The notes under the pieces were generated by a model. The model did not search any database, was not told the DNA's origin, and worked only from the letters and a program-made list of their open reading frames with translations. A DNA stretch of 64,000 bases from CAYJNO01 sp964371715 (lineage in GTDB: Bacteria > Bacillota_I > Bacilli_A > Erysipelotrichales > Erysipelotrichaceae): assembly GCA_964371715.1 (NCBI GenBank), contig CAYJNO010000007.1, positions 13,804 through 77,803 on the forward strand. The letters are read 5' to 3'. The position numbers were made by a program, and so were the translations under genes. Numbering within the stretch: the first letter of the stretch is position 1; the number at the start of each line of letters is the position of its first letter. Below are positions 1 through 9,192 of this stretch, one piece after another.

Positions 1-312
1 AACTGTATTGCCATATGCTTCTTTTAAGTAAACATAACGTCCACCTGCTTTTGGTAACATAGCACCAAGCTCTGCATAACATAGTCCACTAATTAATGTA
101 ACAATACCACCAATTATCCAGACTAATAAGGCTAAACCTAAAGACATGCCACTACGCATTAATACATAACTTCCAAGGTAGAATATTCCACTTCCTACCA
201 TAATTCCCACTAAGATGTTTACTCCATCAAATAATCCTAATGCTCTTTTTAAACTTACACTTGAAGTGTTTTCTTCAATACTATTGTTGTTTTCTAAATT
301 TGTTGTACTCAT
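1..312 (-). CDS. Amino acid permease, APC superfamily, probably lysine (partial)
   Basis: The first 104 codons of a permease whose 3' end lies beyond the window edge. After a polar N-terminus of about 20 residues it reads ALGLFDGVNILVGIMVGSGI, the first membrane helix with the Gly-rich substrate-binding turn of the APC superfamily (LAT-like branch). A second hydrophobic helix follows, then ELGAMLPKAGGRYVYL, a conserved APC motif. The ATG at 312 follows AGGAGG a few bases upstream. A lysine riboswitch precedes it, so lysine or a related basic amino acid is the likely substrate. Transport is inferred from family and leader; the exact substrate and mechanism cannot be seen. Confidence 0.9.
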   Translation of the reverse strand, partial: MSTTNLENNNSIEENTSSVSLKRALGLFDGVNILVGIMVGSGIFYLGSYVLMRSGMSLGLALLVWIIGGIVTLISGLCYAELGAMLPKAGGRYVYLKEAYGNTV

Positions 313-329
313 ACTTTCCTCCTAATAAA

Positions 330-356
330 AATGGTCTTGTCATCGACAAGACCATT
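330..356 (-). terminator. Riboswitch-controlled intrinsic terminator
   Basis: A perfect 12-bp stem (AATGGTCTTGTC / GACAAGACCATT) with a 3-base loop is followed on the minus strand by TTTT and then the permease ribosome binding site. Bases 342-348 (ATCGACA on +) can instead pair with 378-384 (TGTCGAT on +), which overlaps the 3' side of P1. The terminator and this antiterminator are mutually exclusive. Confidence 0.85.
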
Positions 357-381
357 AATTTGGAATTAATGAACAAATGTC

Positions 382-531
382 GATAGCTCCACTGTAGAAC
401 AGGAGTACATAGACTATTAATCTATATACCAGTATTACTTCATACCTAAAGTAAACTTCGGCATCATTGCCTTTCATAGATTTCATTGAATGTCTTCTCA
501 ATCTACTACTAATCTTTGATGCGCCTCTATC
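382..531 (-). promoter_or_regulatory. Lysine riboswitch (L-box) aptamer
   Basis: The minus-strand leader carries the L-box landmarks in order: GATAGAGGCGC at the 5' side, AGTAG, GAAAGGC followed by TGCCGAAG, ACTGG, then GGAGCTATC at the 3' side. GATAG (527-531) pairs with CTATC (382-386) as helix P1. The conserved blocks match the lysine riboswitch family as known from Bacillus lysC leaders. It lies between a promoter at 546-574 and a terminator at 330-356, directly before the permease gene. Lysine binding should stabilise P1 and switch the permease off. Confidence 0.93.
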
Positions 532-545
532 ATTTTTATAAAATA

Positions 546-574
546 AATTTAACACAATTTATTTTGTGTGTCAA
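546..574 (-). promoter_or_regulatory. Sigma-A type promoter of the lysine riboswitch/permease
   Basis: TTGACA (569-574) and TAAATT (546-551) are separated by exactly 17 bp on the minus strand. Initiation would fall just upstream of the aptamer. Confidence 0.7.
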
Positions 575-576
575 AT

Positions 577-602
577 ATTTTCAGAAATAAATTTTTGAAA
601 AT
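577..602 (-). terminator. Weak hairpin after nrnA, possible terminator
   Basis: ATTTTCA (577-583) can pair with TGAAAAT (596-602) just beyond the nrnA stop codon. The stem is only 7 A/T-rich pairs and the T-tract is poor, so termination is uncertain. Confidence 0.25.
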
Positions 603-620
603 GTAAATTTTACAAGATTG

Positions 621-1544
621 TTACTTTTTATTTCTTTCAGTTAATTGTTTAATAATTTCGTTAACATTATCAATATTTAAATCATGTACGCCTGCGGCAT
701 TATAGTGTCCACCGCCATTAAAATTTTTAGCGATATCATTTACTTGTTGATATTGTGAGCGTAAAGAACCATTATATAGTCCTTCTTCTTTTTCACAGAA
801 AACAGCATAAATATCAAAATCTCTTATCCCCGATAAAGAACCTACTATTTCTTTTGCTTGTCGATATGAGATATTAAATTTTGCAATGTCTTCTAAAGTT
901 ATAACTAAAATACCAACTCCTGATAAAACTTCTAATTTATTAGCAATCATAGCACTTCTAAACTTTAAAATATCTAAACTAACACTAAATGCATCGTTAT
1001 TAGTCTGTCTTAAATCAACTCCATTTTTAACTAGAAAAGCAGCTCTTTCCATAGTTTTATATGTTGTGTTTGCTGTCTTGAAGCTTAATGTATCTGTTAA
1101 AAATCCTCGATATAAAGCATTAGCTGTTTTTTGACTAATATTTAAATTATTATTAATGATAAAATCAGTAACTATTTCACAGGTTGCCGCATAATTTGTT
1201 GATGCAAATTCATAATCAAACTCATCTTCATCTGGATGATGATCAATCTTAGCCTTACATTTCGCTAATTTAAATCTTTGATCAGATACACGATCAAAAA
1301 TCGATACATCCATAATTAAAGCTAAAGAATTACTTATAGTCTCATTATCAACAAAAGGAGGTTTAGGGTAAACCCCTTCCTCCTTCTCTATGATAACTTC
1401 GACTTGTTTATTTTTATAGTTTTCTTCAATCAAATACTTCATTCCAAAAGATGATCCTAATGCATCAAAATCTGGATTTATATGAGAGTAAATTGTGATA
1501 ATATCATATTTTGAAATCAACTCATGTAACAAGTCAAAATTCAT
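621..1544 (-). CDS. nrnA: Bifunctional oligoribonuclease/pAp phosphatase NrnA
   Basis: A DHH-DHHA1 phosphoesterase of 307 residues, the usual NrnA length. Metal-binding motifs are HINPDFDALGSS near residues 21-32 and DHHPDED near 101. The C-terminal DHHA1 domain ends with the substrate-binding GGGHYNAAG near 278-286. Family members degrade nano-RNAs and dephosphorylate 3'-phosphoadenosine 5'-phosphate in the cytosol. It is the last gene of the smc-ftsY-ylxM-ackA-nrnA run, 2 bp behind ackA. The RecJ-like core leaves other DHH phosphodiesterases possible, but size and lack of membrane or GGDEF parts favour NrnA. Confidence 0.9.
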   Translation of the reverse strand: MNFDLLHELISKYDIITIYSHINPDFDALGSSFGMKYLIEENYKNKQVEVIIEKEEGVYPKPPFVDNETISNSLALIMDVSIFDRVSDQRFKLAKCKAKIDHHPDEDEFDYEFASTNYAATCEIVTDFIINNNLNISQKTANALYRGFLTDTLSFKTANTTYKTMERAAFLVKNGVDLRQTNNDAFSVSLDILKFRSAMIANKLEVLSGVGILVITLEDIAKFNISYRQAKEIVGSLSGIRDFDIYAVFCEKEEGLYNGSLRSQYQQVNDIAKNFNGGGHYNAAGVHDLNIDNVNEIIKQLTERNKK

Positions 1545-1546
1545 AA

Positions 1547-2740
1547 TTATTCTCCTATTAATTTATAAGTATCTCTTGCGATCATTACTTCTTCATCAGT
1601 TGGAATAACCCATACTTGTACTTTAGAGTTTGGAGTAGTTAATTGTACTTCTTTACCACGTGTTTTTGCATTTAATTCATAGTCTACTTCTAATCCTAAG
1701 AATTCTTCACATGCTTTGATTACTTTTTCTCTAATTGTAGTATCATTTTCACCAAGACCTGCTGTAAAGGCAATTAAATCAACTCCGCCCATTTGCATAG
1801 CATATCCACCAATTGTATTGATGATACGGTTAACATATACTCTATGAGTTAATAATGCTCTTTCATTTCCTTCAAAAGAAGCATCTTCGATATCACGTGC
1901 ATCACTTGAGAAACCACTAATACCAATCATACCACTTTCTTTATTTAAAATATCAATAATTTCTTGTGCAGATTTATTTAATTTTTTAGCCATAAATGGA
2001 ACCATTGCAGGGTCAACATCACCAGATCTTGTTCCCATCATTACACCAGCAAGTGGAGTGAATCCCATAGATGTATTTACTGATTTACCATCTTTGATTG
2101 CACCAATAGATGCACCATTACCTAAGTGACATGTAATGATTCTAGTTGGTTTATCTGTATTTAATAATTCAATAGCTCTATTAGATACATATGCATGGCT
2201 TGTACCATGTGCACCATATCTTCTTACTTTATGATCTGTATACCAAGTATAAGGTACAGGATATAAGAATGATTCTTCAGGCATTGTTTGGTGGAATGCA
2301 GTATCAAATACGAAAGCATGTTTTGCATTTGGTAAAGCATCTTTAAATGCATTATATCCAACTAAGTTAGCTGGGTTATGTAAAGGTGCAAGTTCTGCAA
2401 AGTCTTCAACATCTTTTACAGCTTCTTCAGTTGCTAAAACTGATTTATCATATTTTGTAGCACCTTGTACTACACGGTGTCCAGCACCTGAAATTTCTTC
2501 AAGAGAATCAACTACTTTTAACTCAACTAATGACTCTAATAATAAATTTACTGCTACTTTGTGATCTTCTAAAGGAAGTTTTTTAACGATTTTTTCACCG
2601 TTAACTTTAATTGTAAATATTCCTTCTTTTTGACCAATACGCTCAAATATTCCAGAAGTTAATACCTCTTCGCTTGGCATATTAAATAATTGAAACTTTA
2701 ATGATGAACTACCACAGTTCACTGATATAATTTTGCTCAT
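1547..2740 (-). CDS. ackA: Acetate kinase
   Basis: Interconverts acetyl phosphate + ADP and acetate + ATP, the energy-yielding step of mixed-acid fermentation. At 397 residues it is full length. The N-terminal signature VNCGSSSLKFQLF, the GHRVVQGA segment, FDTAFHQTMP, the phosphate-binding CHLGNGAS and the C-terminal TAGLGENDTTIRE are all present. Its ATG overlaps the ylxM stop by 4 bp and AGGAGG lies just upstream, so translation is probably coupled to ylxM. No pta is visible beside it. Confidence 0.97.
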   Translation of the reverse strand: MSKIISVNCGSSSLKFQLFNMPSEEVLTSGIFERIGQKEGIFTIKVNGEKIVKKLPLEDHKVAVNLLLESLVELKVVDSLEEISGAGHRVVQGATKYDKSVLATEEAVKDVEDFAELAPLHNPANLVGYNAFKDALPNAKHAFVFDTAFHQTMPEESFLYPVPYTWYTDHKVRRYGAHGTSHAYVSNRAIELLNTDKPTRIITCHLGNGASIGAIKDGKSVNTSMGFTPLAGVMMGTRSGDVDPAMVPFMAKKLNKSAQEIIDILNKESGMIGISGFSSDARDIEDASFEGNERALLTHRVYVNRIINTIGGYAMQMGGVDLIAFTAGLGENDTTIREKVIKACEEFLGLEVDYELNAKTRGKEVQLTTPNSKVQVWVIPTDEEVMIARDTYKLIGE

Positions 2741-3081
2741 ATGTTCTCCTCCTCTATATCAATACATTGTTTAACCAATGTTAAAACTACTTTATCTTTT
2801 GATTCTAGCAATTCCTTATATATTCTATCACGCAGTTTGAATTTTTGCACCAAATTCAGTTTACTTTCATAATTTTCTAGAGTATTTTCTGTTCGATTAA
2901 TTAAATCATAAATTGCATTTTTAGAAATACCCTTTAAATCGGCTATTTCTTGCAATGAATAATCTTCGTCATAGTATAAGGTCATTACTTCAAATTGTTT
3001 ATCTGTTAAAAGCTTACCATAAAAAGCTAGTTGCTTACTTATTTCTTCTTTTTTATCTATTGCTTTCATCTTTTGCTCCAC
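2737..3081 (-). CDS. ylxM: YlxM/p13 family helix-turn-helix protein
   Basis: A 114-residue putative DNA-binding protein. A sigma-70 region 4-like helix-turn-helix is visible around YSLQEIADLKGISKNAIYDL (residues about 37-56), followed by a basic helical tail. In Firmicutes YlxM is encoded with the SRP genes and is thought to assist Ffh. Here it follows ftsY, overlapping it by 29 bp, but is followed by ackA instead of ffh. A second in-frame Met at residue 5 is an alternative start and would shorten the overlap. Confidence 0.85.
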   Translation of the reverse strand: MEQKMKAIDKKEEISKQLAFYGKLLTDKQFEVMTLYYDEDYSLQEIADLKGISKNAIYDLINRTENTLENYESKLNLVQKFKLRDRIYKELLESKDKVVLTLVKQCIDIEEENI

Positions 3082-4033
3082 TTATTAAACTATATAAATA
3101 TAAGTTTAAGTCAAACTTTTTAAGATCTTGAGGTTTTTCACCTAAGCCTAAAAACATAACTGGAACAGAGATAATATCTTTAATAGCTAAGACGATGCCA
3201 CCTTTAGATGTACCATCCATCTTCGTAAGTACAATACCTGTTAATTTAGTTGTATCATTAAAATTTTCAGCTTGTGATATACCATTTTGTCCTGTAGTTG
3301 AATCAATTACTAACCAACAATTATGTGGTGCATTTTCAATTTCACGCTCTATAACTTTATGCATCTTTGCTAATTCGTGCATTAAATTAACTTTATTTTG
3401 TAATCTTCCTGCTGTATCACATAGCAAAATATCAATATTATTTTCCTTAGCAAATCTACATCCATCAACCAATACACTACTACTATCTTGATTAAACTCA
3501 CCTTTAACAATTGGAACATTTAATCTATCTGCCCAATTAGCTAATTGTTCTGTTGCACCAGCTCTAAATGTATCTCCTGCTACTAAAGCAACACTTTTAC
3601 CTTCATTTTTAAAATATTCACATAATTTCGCAATGGTTGTTGTTTTACCAGCACCATTTACTCCAACAAGTAAAATAACGGTTGTTCCATTTTCATTATA
3701 AATGATTTGATCATCATATTTTACTTCATTATATAAGTCATACATTACTTCAACTAAAAAGTCCATAATATCATCAAAATCAAAGGCTACATATTCTTTT
3801 GACTTTGCTTTTAGTCTTGTAATTATTTTCTCTGCTGTTACGATACCAACATCAGCCTCTAATAATACAATCATTAATTCTTCTAAAAAATCATCATCTA
3901 ATTTACGATAGACACTTTTAATATTTTTTAATTTTGACCCTAAATCATCTTTATTGCTGTTAAAACCTTGTAAATAAGAATCTTTATCTCCATTATTAAA
4001 TATTTTTTGTTTTATTTTATCAAAAAAACCCAT
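3053..4033 (-). CDS. ftsY: Signal recognition particle receptor FtsY
   Basis: The SRP receptor GTPase that docks ribosome-nascent chain-Ffh complexes at the membrane. It has a short N-terminal region, an NX helical bundle, then the G domain: G1 VGVNGAGKTTT near residues 122-132, DTFRAGA, DTAGRL, and LTKMDGTSKGG near 270. At 326 residues it is close to Bacillus FtsY and lacks the long acidic A domain of Escherichia coli. ATG at 4033 overlaps the smc stop (TAATG), so it is coupled to smc. Confidence 0.97.
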   Translation of the reverse strand: MGFFDKIKQKIFNNGDKDSYLQGFNSNKDDLGSKLKNIKSVYRKLDDDFLEELMIVLLEADVGIVTAEKIITRLKAKSKEYVAFDFDDIMDFLVEVMYDLYNEVKYDDQIIYNENGTTVILLVGVNGAGKTTTIAKLCEYFKNEGKSVALVAGDTFRAGATEQLANWADRLNVPIVKGEFNQDSSSVLVDGCRFAKENNIDILLCDTAGRLQNKVNLMHELAKMHKVIEREIENAPHNCWLVIDSTTGQNGISQAENFNDTTKLTGIVLTKMDGTSKGGIVLAIKDIISVPVMFLGLGEKPQDLKKFDLNLYLYSLISGAKDESNR

Positions 4034-6972
4034 TATTTAACCTCCTTTTTTTCATCAGTCATTTCATAGGCATCTACTAATTCAACCTTTACTAATTGCG
4101 AAACCCCTTGATTTTGCATAGTAACCCCAAATAATAAATCACATTTACTCATCGTACCTGGACGATGTGTTACTACTAAAAATTGTGTATTTGAAGAGAA
4201 ATTTTTAATATATCTTGCAAAACGTTCAACATTACCTTGGTCTAAAGCTGCATCTGCTTCATCAAATACTACAAGTGGAACAGATCTTACTTTTAATATT
4301 GTAAATAACACACAAAAGGCAATCAATGTTTTTTCACCACCTGATAAACGATTATTCATATTAGCAGCTTTACCTGGAGGTTGAGCTTCAATGTCTACAC
4401 CTGTATTTAAGATATCATTTGGTTCATCTAATATTAATCTAATTTTTCCACCACCAAATAATGCTTGGAAAGTTTCATTTACATTAGCATTAATTTTATC
4501 AAACATTTCTTTGAATTGTTTTATCATTATGCCATCCATTTCGCTAATTGCTTTTAGCATTTGATCTCTTGAGGCACATAAATCATCATAACTTTCTTTC
4601 ATTGTTGCATATCGTTCATTAACTTCATTAAACTCCTCTGGAGCATTCATATTAATGTTTCCAAGTGCAGCAATTTCTTGTCTTAATCTAACAACTTCAT
4701 CTTTAGCATTTTCAACAATTTCACCATTAAACTTAGATTTTGCAAATTCAAATGTCATCTCATATTCGCTTGCTAATCGATTTAAACTATTTTCAAGATT
4801 AGCTAGTATTTGACCTTTCTTTGATAAATACTGCTTTTCTAGTTCATTAGCACGGTCTAATTCTTTTCTTATTTGCTTTATCTGTTGCTCTTTTCTTTCA
4901 ATATCACTTTGTAGTTTTGCTTTCATTGTATGATTCGATTTCAAAGAAGTAGTAATAATATCCCTTTTTGAATATGCTTCATTTAAATTAGTAATAATTG
5001 AATCATTAAAGCTTTCTTCTTCAACATGTAAAGATGTTGGGTCTAATTGCTCTAAATCACTTTTCAATTTTTCATATTTTGCTCTTTTAGCTTCAAGCAC
5101 AGGTTCAAGTCTTGAAATATTAATTCTTAATTCCTCTAATGTTGATCTTAAACCATTTTGCTCACTGATTATTTTTTGACAGTCATTATTTATAAGTTCT
5201 GCATTGGCTTGGAAACTAATTAAATCTTGTTTAATTTTATCAAATTCTTTTTGAGCAGTTACAATGCTAGCTTGGTTGTTTTTAGTTTTACCACCACTCA
5301 TTGAACCACCTTTATGAATAACTTCACCATCTATAGTTACAATCTTATACTGATATCTTAAGTGTTTAGCAATTTTTGTTGCATTTAACAAATTATCACA
5401 AACAACAACATTTGCTAATAGAGAATCAACAATGTTAAGCATGTTTTCATCATGATCAACTAAATTAGCCATAACATCTATAAAACCTTCAAATGATTCA
5501 CACATTAAATAGTGTTCTTTCACCATATGATTTGGTTTTAAAACTGATGATGGTAAAAACGTTGCGCGCCCTCCACTATTTTTCTTTAAAAATTCAATAG
5601 CTTTTCTAGCATCATCTTCATTTTCAGTAGCAATATGATACATGGCACCACCTAATGCTACATTTAATGCTTCATCATAGCTATCTTGCGCTTTTACAAG
5701 TTGGCCAACAACACCAATAATTCCTGTTAATGAACTTGCATATTCAACAATCGATCTAACTCCATGTTGATTATTAAATGGTTCTTTTAAAATATTTTCT
5801 AGTACTAAAAGACGGTTTTCATGTCTCCTAACAACTGCATCATTTTCAAATTTTGTTTGTTGTTTTTCATCTAGTGCAATAGTTAAAGATGTAAGTTTTT
5901 TTGTACTTAAATCTAAACTTACATTTAACTCATCATAACGTTTTTGACGATCATCATATTCAAATTTAGCTTCATTTAAAAGGTGTTCAATTTCTTTAAT
6001 TTTTTGATTAACATCACCGATTTCAATATTATATTTTCTTTTTTCATCGATTTCTATTTTTCTAGTTTCCAAAATTTGAATTTCCGATACAACTTGCATT
6101 AAGCCTTGTTGTAATTCATTTATTTTATTTTCTATACTTCTAGATTCTGCTTTAGATTCATTATTTGCTGTTTCATGTATTTCTATATTTGTTTTAGCAA
6201 TTGTTGTATCAGCATCAATATTTAACAATGCAGTTTTAATTTCTTCTGCATTTATCGTAAGTTGTTCAATATCACTTATTAAAACTGCAACTTCAATTTC
6301 TTTTAAAGCATCTTTTTTCTCACGATAAATTTCAGCTTTTCTTGCTTGTCTTTTTAATGGAGACACTTGTTTTTCTAATTCATTTAAAATATCAAGTGCT
6401 CTTTCCAAATTTTCTTTAGTTCTTGCAAGTTTATTTATTGTTTCAGTTTTGCGTTTTTTATACTTACCAACTCCTGCAGCTTCATCAAAAATTGCTCTTC
6501 TTTCATTTGGTTTAGCTTCAGCAAAACTTAAAATATTACCTTGTGAAATCATCGATAAAGTATCTTTACCAAGACCTGTATCTAAAATTAGATCAATAAC
6601 ATCTTTTAATCTTACTTTATTTCTATTTATTAAATATTCAGCTTCCCCAGATGCACGATAAATGCGTCTTGTTACTTCTATCTCTTTTAAATCACTATTT
6701 AAGTAGTTAGAATCATTATCAAAAAACAGACTAACCTCAGCCATTCCTACACTTCTTCGATCTTTAGCACCATCAAAAATAACATCAGTCATTTTTTCAC
6801 CACGCAATGATTTTACTGATTGTTCTCCAAGTACCCATCGAATAGCATCAGTGATATTACTTTTACCACAACCATTTGGACCAACAATTCCAGTTACTGC
6901 ATGATCAAAATTTATAACTACTTTATCTGCAAATGATTTAAATCCTTGTAATTCTACACGTTTTAAAAACAT
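4033..6972 (-). CDS. smc: Chromosome segregation protein SMC (compact form)
   Basis: The ATPase core of SMC-ScpAB condensin. Walker A GPNGCGKSN lies at residues 31-39. The hinge spans about 400-560, the ABC signature LSGGEKT is near 874, and Walker B VVFDEADAALDQ follows. With this start the protein has 979 residues, about 200 fewer than Bacillus SMC (about 1186). The loss is in the two coiled-coil arms. I chose the ATG at 6972 because AAGGAG sits 5 bp upstream; an in-frame ATG at 6996 overlaps the promoter -10 box. ftsY follows with a 1-bp overlap. Confidence 0.95.
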   Translation of the reverse strand: MFLKRVELQGFKSFADKVVINFDHAVTGIVGPNGCGKSNITDAIRWVLGEQSVKSLRGEKMTDVIFDGAKDRRSVGMAEVSLFFDNDSNYLNSDLKEIEVTRRIYRASGEAEYLINRNKVRLKDVIDLILDTGLGKDTLSMISQGNILSFAEAKPNERRAIFDEAAGVGKYKKRKTETINKLARTKENLERALDILNELEKQVSPLKRQARKAEIYREKKDALKEIEVAVLISDIEQLTINAEEIKTALLNIDADTTIAKTNIEIHETANNESKAESRSIENKINELQQGLMQVVSEIQILETRKIEIDEKRKYNIEIGDVNQKIKEIEHLLNEAKFEYDDRQKRYDELNVSLDLSTKKLTSLTIALDEKQQTKFENDAVVRRHENRLLVLENILKEPFNNQHGVRSIVEYASSLTGIIGVVGQLVKAQDSYDEALNVALGGAMYHIATENEDDARKAIEFLKKNSGGRATFLPSSVLKPNHMVKEHYLMCESFEGFIDVMANLVDHDENMLNIVDSLLANVVVCDNLLNATKIAKHLRYQYKIVTIDGEVIHKGGSMSGGKTKNNQASIVTAQKEFDKIKQDLISFQANAELINNDCQKIISEQNGLRSTLEELRINISRLEPVLEAKRAKYEKLKSDLEQLDPTSLHVEEESFNDSIITNLNEAYSKRDIITTSLKSNHTMKAKLQSDIERKEQQIKQIRKELDRANELEKQYLSKKGQILANLENSLNRLASEYEMTFEFAKSKFNGEIVENAKDEVVRLRQEIAALGNINMNAPEEFNEVNERYATMKESYDDLCASRDQMLKAISEMDGIMIKQFKEMFDKINANVNETFQALFGGGKIRLILDEPNDILNTGVDIEAQPPGKAANMNNRLSGGEKTLIAFCVLFTILKVRSVPLVVFDEADAALDQGNVERFARYIKNFSSNTQFLVVTHRPGTMSKCDLLFGVTMQNQGVSQLVKVELVDAYEMTDEKKEVK

Positions 6973-6997
6973 AAAATCTCCTTTGCCAACTCTCATA

Positions 6998-7006
6998 ATT
7001 ATAACA
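6998..7006 (-). promoter_or_regulatory. Extended -10 promoter of smc
   Basis: TGTTATAAT on the minus strand is an exact extended -10 (TG-N-TATAAT). No good -35 is present at 17 bp. Initiation would fall near 6991, between the discarded upstream ATG and the ribosome binding site, which supports the start at 6972. Confidence 0.6.
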
Positions 7007-7029
7007 AAAAATCAATTTTTACAATAGTA

Positions 7030-9192
7030 TTAATTTTCAATAGTATATCTATAGTAGTAGTTATTTACTCCTTCTATATTATGGCTTAGTTTAAAAGGTT
7101 TTTCTTCTAAGATATTTAACATACAATCATTTTGCATAAACAATGGATATTTAATATTATTTTGTTCTAAACTAAATTGATTTTTTTGGCATAAACCACA
7201 ACCTTTATTAGTTTTTAAACATGCACTTATTACACAGTATTTTGTATTCATTAAAGTTCTATATCCGTATCGATATACTCCAACATTTGGATTAAACCCA
7301 TATATATCTTTAAAGTGTTCAATAATCTTTAGTATTTCATATTCATTTAATTCTAATGATAAAAACACTGTTTCAATACCTAATTTATGTAATAAATAAA
7401 TGCCATATGCATTAGTTATATTAAAGTTAAAACTTGTAATTTTTGTATTTTCATTAATATCAGCAAAACTATTAGCTATAATTGATTCATTACCTTCATT
7501 AGTTTCATTAATTAATGGTGGTAAGTAATTAATGTTATCATCACATAAATATTTATGTGGTGAACAATATATAACATTATCAAAACCTTTTATTTGTTTA
7601 GCATTATTTATTTCAACTACATTAGTTTCAGTATATTTTAAAGCTAATTCATCAAAATAATATGGTACTATTTCATGATCAAAATGTCTTTTTCTTCTAA
7701 CACTAATAATTGTTTCTACAATATTTCTTCTGATATTTTTTAGTTCTTTTAAAGAAATGAAAACATCTTCAGCATTTATAACATTTATATTAAATTCTAA
7801 ACCATTATATTCCTTAGATGTTAGTTTATCACGAATTTCTTGGTTGCTTATAGGTCTCTTTAGAGCATTTGATACAATTTCATCACCTAAAACTATAATT
7901 GTACGATACCCATCATTAATAGTACATTTAAGTTGTTTGCCAACATGCACATTAACTCTAACATCTATTTTAATAGGATTATTAAAGTTATCGATATCTT
8001 TTTTTATTGTTTCTAATTGTAAATGATCACTAGTCAATAATACTTCATCATTTACGTTAACTGGAAAATCTACTTTCAACTCACAATAATCACCCTTTAA
8101 AACATTGTTAACTAATAAGTTGTTTTGGTAAATCATATTACACACAATACCATAATCTTTATTCTTAGATACTATCCTTAACCCGTCAAACTGATTTAGG
8201 TCATGTTCTAACTTAATTGTAATATAAGGCTTATTAATCTTAACAACATTCCCAATTTTAATACCTAAATGATTTGGTCGATAATGATTAAATATTTTTA
8301 AATCATTAAACATGAATCCTTTAGTAAATTCACGATTATATAATTTTTTAAGTCCTACTTCTTCAATAATATTTAATTTGAAATCTTGATTATTTTCATA
8401 AGCTACTATAGCTTTCTTTATAGTTTTACATACATAACCTACGTATTCACTACGCTTCATTCTACCTTCAACTTTTAAGCTTTTTACACCTATATCGATC
8501 AATGTTTTCAATTCATTAATTACATTTAAATCTTTAAGGCTTAATAAATATTGGTTTGGATTAAACTTTTCATCTGTATCCTCATTTATTAAAGTATATG
8601 GTAATCGACAAAGTTGAGCACAACTCCCTTTATTGCCGCTACGGTTTTTTATTACACTACTCATAAGGCATTGACCACTATAACTAGTACATAATGCTCC
8701 ATATATAAATACTTCAACCTCTAAACCGGCACCAACACACTCTTTTATAACTTCAATTGGTGTTTCTCTTGCCAAAACAACTCTTTTAACATTAAATTGC
8801 TTTAAAAATTCTATTCCTTGCACATTGTGTACAAACATTTGCGTTGATGCATGTATTTCTAAGTTAACAAACATCTTTGATACCACTTCCAATAAACCTA
8901 TATCTTGGATGATTATTGCATCTACATCATTATTTGACAAAAAAGCTATTAGTTCAATAGCTTTTTCAAATCGTTCATCATCAATTAAAGTATTAATAGC
9001 AACATATACACTAACATTATGGATATGGGCATATTCTATGGCCCATAAATATTCTTCTTTACTAAAGTTGTTGGCACTAGATCGAGCACTAAATTCTTTC
9101 ATTCCAAGATATATTGCATCAGCACCGTTATGCACAGCTTGTATAAAAGCTTCTACACTTCCAGCTGGCATTAATAATTCTGTTTTATTCAT
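7030..9192 (-). CDS. U32 family peptidase (RlhA/YrrO-like)
   Basis: Starts LLMPAGSVEAFIQAVHNGAD and has the TIM-barrel residues of peptidase family U32. The U32 cysteine region reads GALCTSYSGQC near 167 and GSCAQLCR near 189. These Cys residues bind an Fe-S cluster in studied relatives. At 720 residues it resembles the long forms that include RlhA, the 23S rRNA C2501 hydroxylase. A second cluster, ACLKTNKGCGLC, lies near residue 660. Its start overlaps the end of sdaA by 8 bp. RNA hydroxylation is inferred from related U32 proteins; a collagenase-like role is the older alternative. Confidence 0.85.
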   Translation of the reverse strand: MNKTELLMPAGSVEAFIQAVHNGADAIYLGMKEFSARSSANNFSKEEYLWAIEYAHIHNVSVYVAINTLIDDERFEKAIELIAFLSNNDVDAIIIQDIGLLEVVSKMFVNLEIHASTQMFVHNVQGIEFLKQFNVKRVVLARETPIEVIKECVGAGLEVEVFIYGALCTSYSGQCLMSSVIKNRSGNKGSCAQLCRLPYTLINEDTDEKFNPNQYLLSLKDLNVINELKTLIDIGVKSLKVEGRMKRSEYVGYVCKTIKKAIVAYENNQDFKLNIIEEVGLKKLYNREFTKGFMFNDLKIFNHYRPNHLGIKIGNVVKINKPYITIKLEHDLNQFDGLRIVSKNKDYGIVCNMIYQNNLLVNNVLKGDYCELKVDFPVNVNDEVLLTSDHLQLETIKKDIDNFNNPIKIDVRVNVHVGKQLKCTINDGYRTIIVLGDEIVSNALKRPISNQEIRDKLTSKEYNGLEFNINVINAEDVFISLKELKNIRRNIVETIISVRRKRHFDHEIVPYYFDELALKYTETNVVEINNAKQIKGFDNVIYCSPHKYLCDDNINYLPPLINETNEGNESIIANSFADINENTKITSFNFNITNAYGIYLLHKLGIETVFLSLELNEYEILKIIEHFKDIYGFNPNVGVYRYGYRTLMNTKYCVISACLKTNKGCGLCQKNQFSLEQNNIKYPLFMQNDCMLNILEEKPFKLSHNIEGVNNYYYRYTIEN

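Noticed and set aside
355..555. 66-codon minus-strand ORF upstream of the permease
   Set aside because: It lies wholly inside the lysine riboswitch and its conserved helices; no ribosome binding site or homology.
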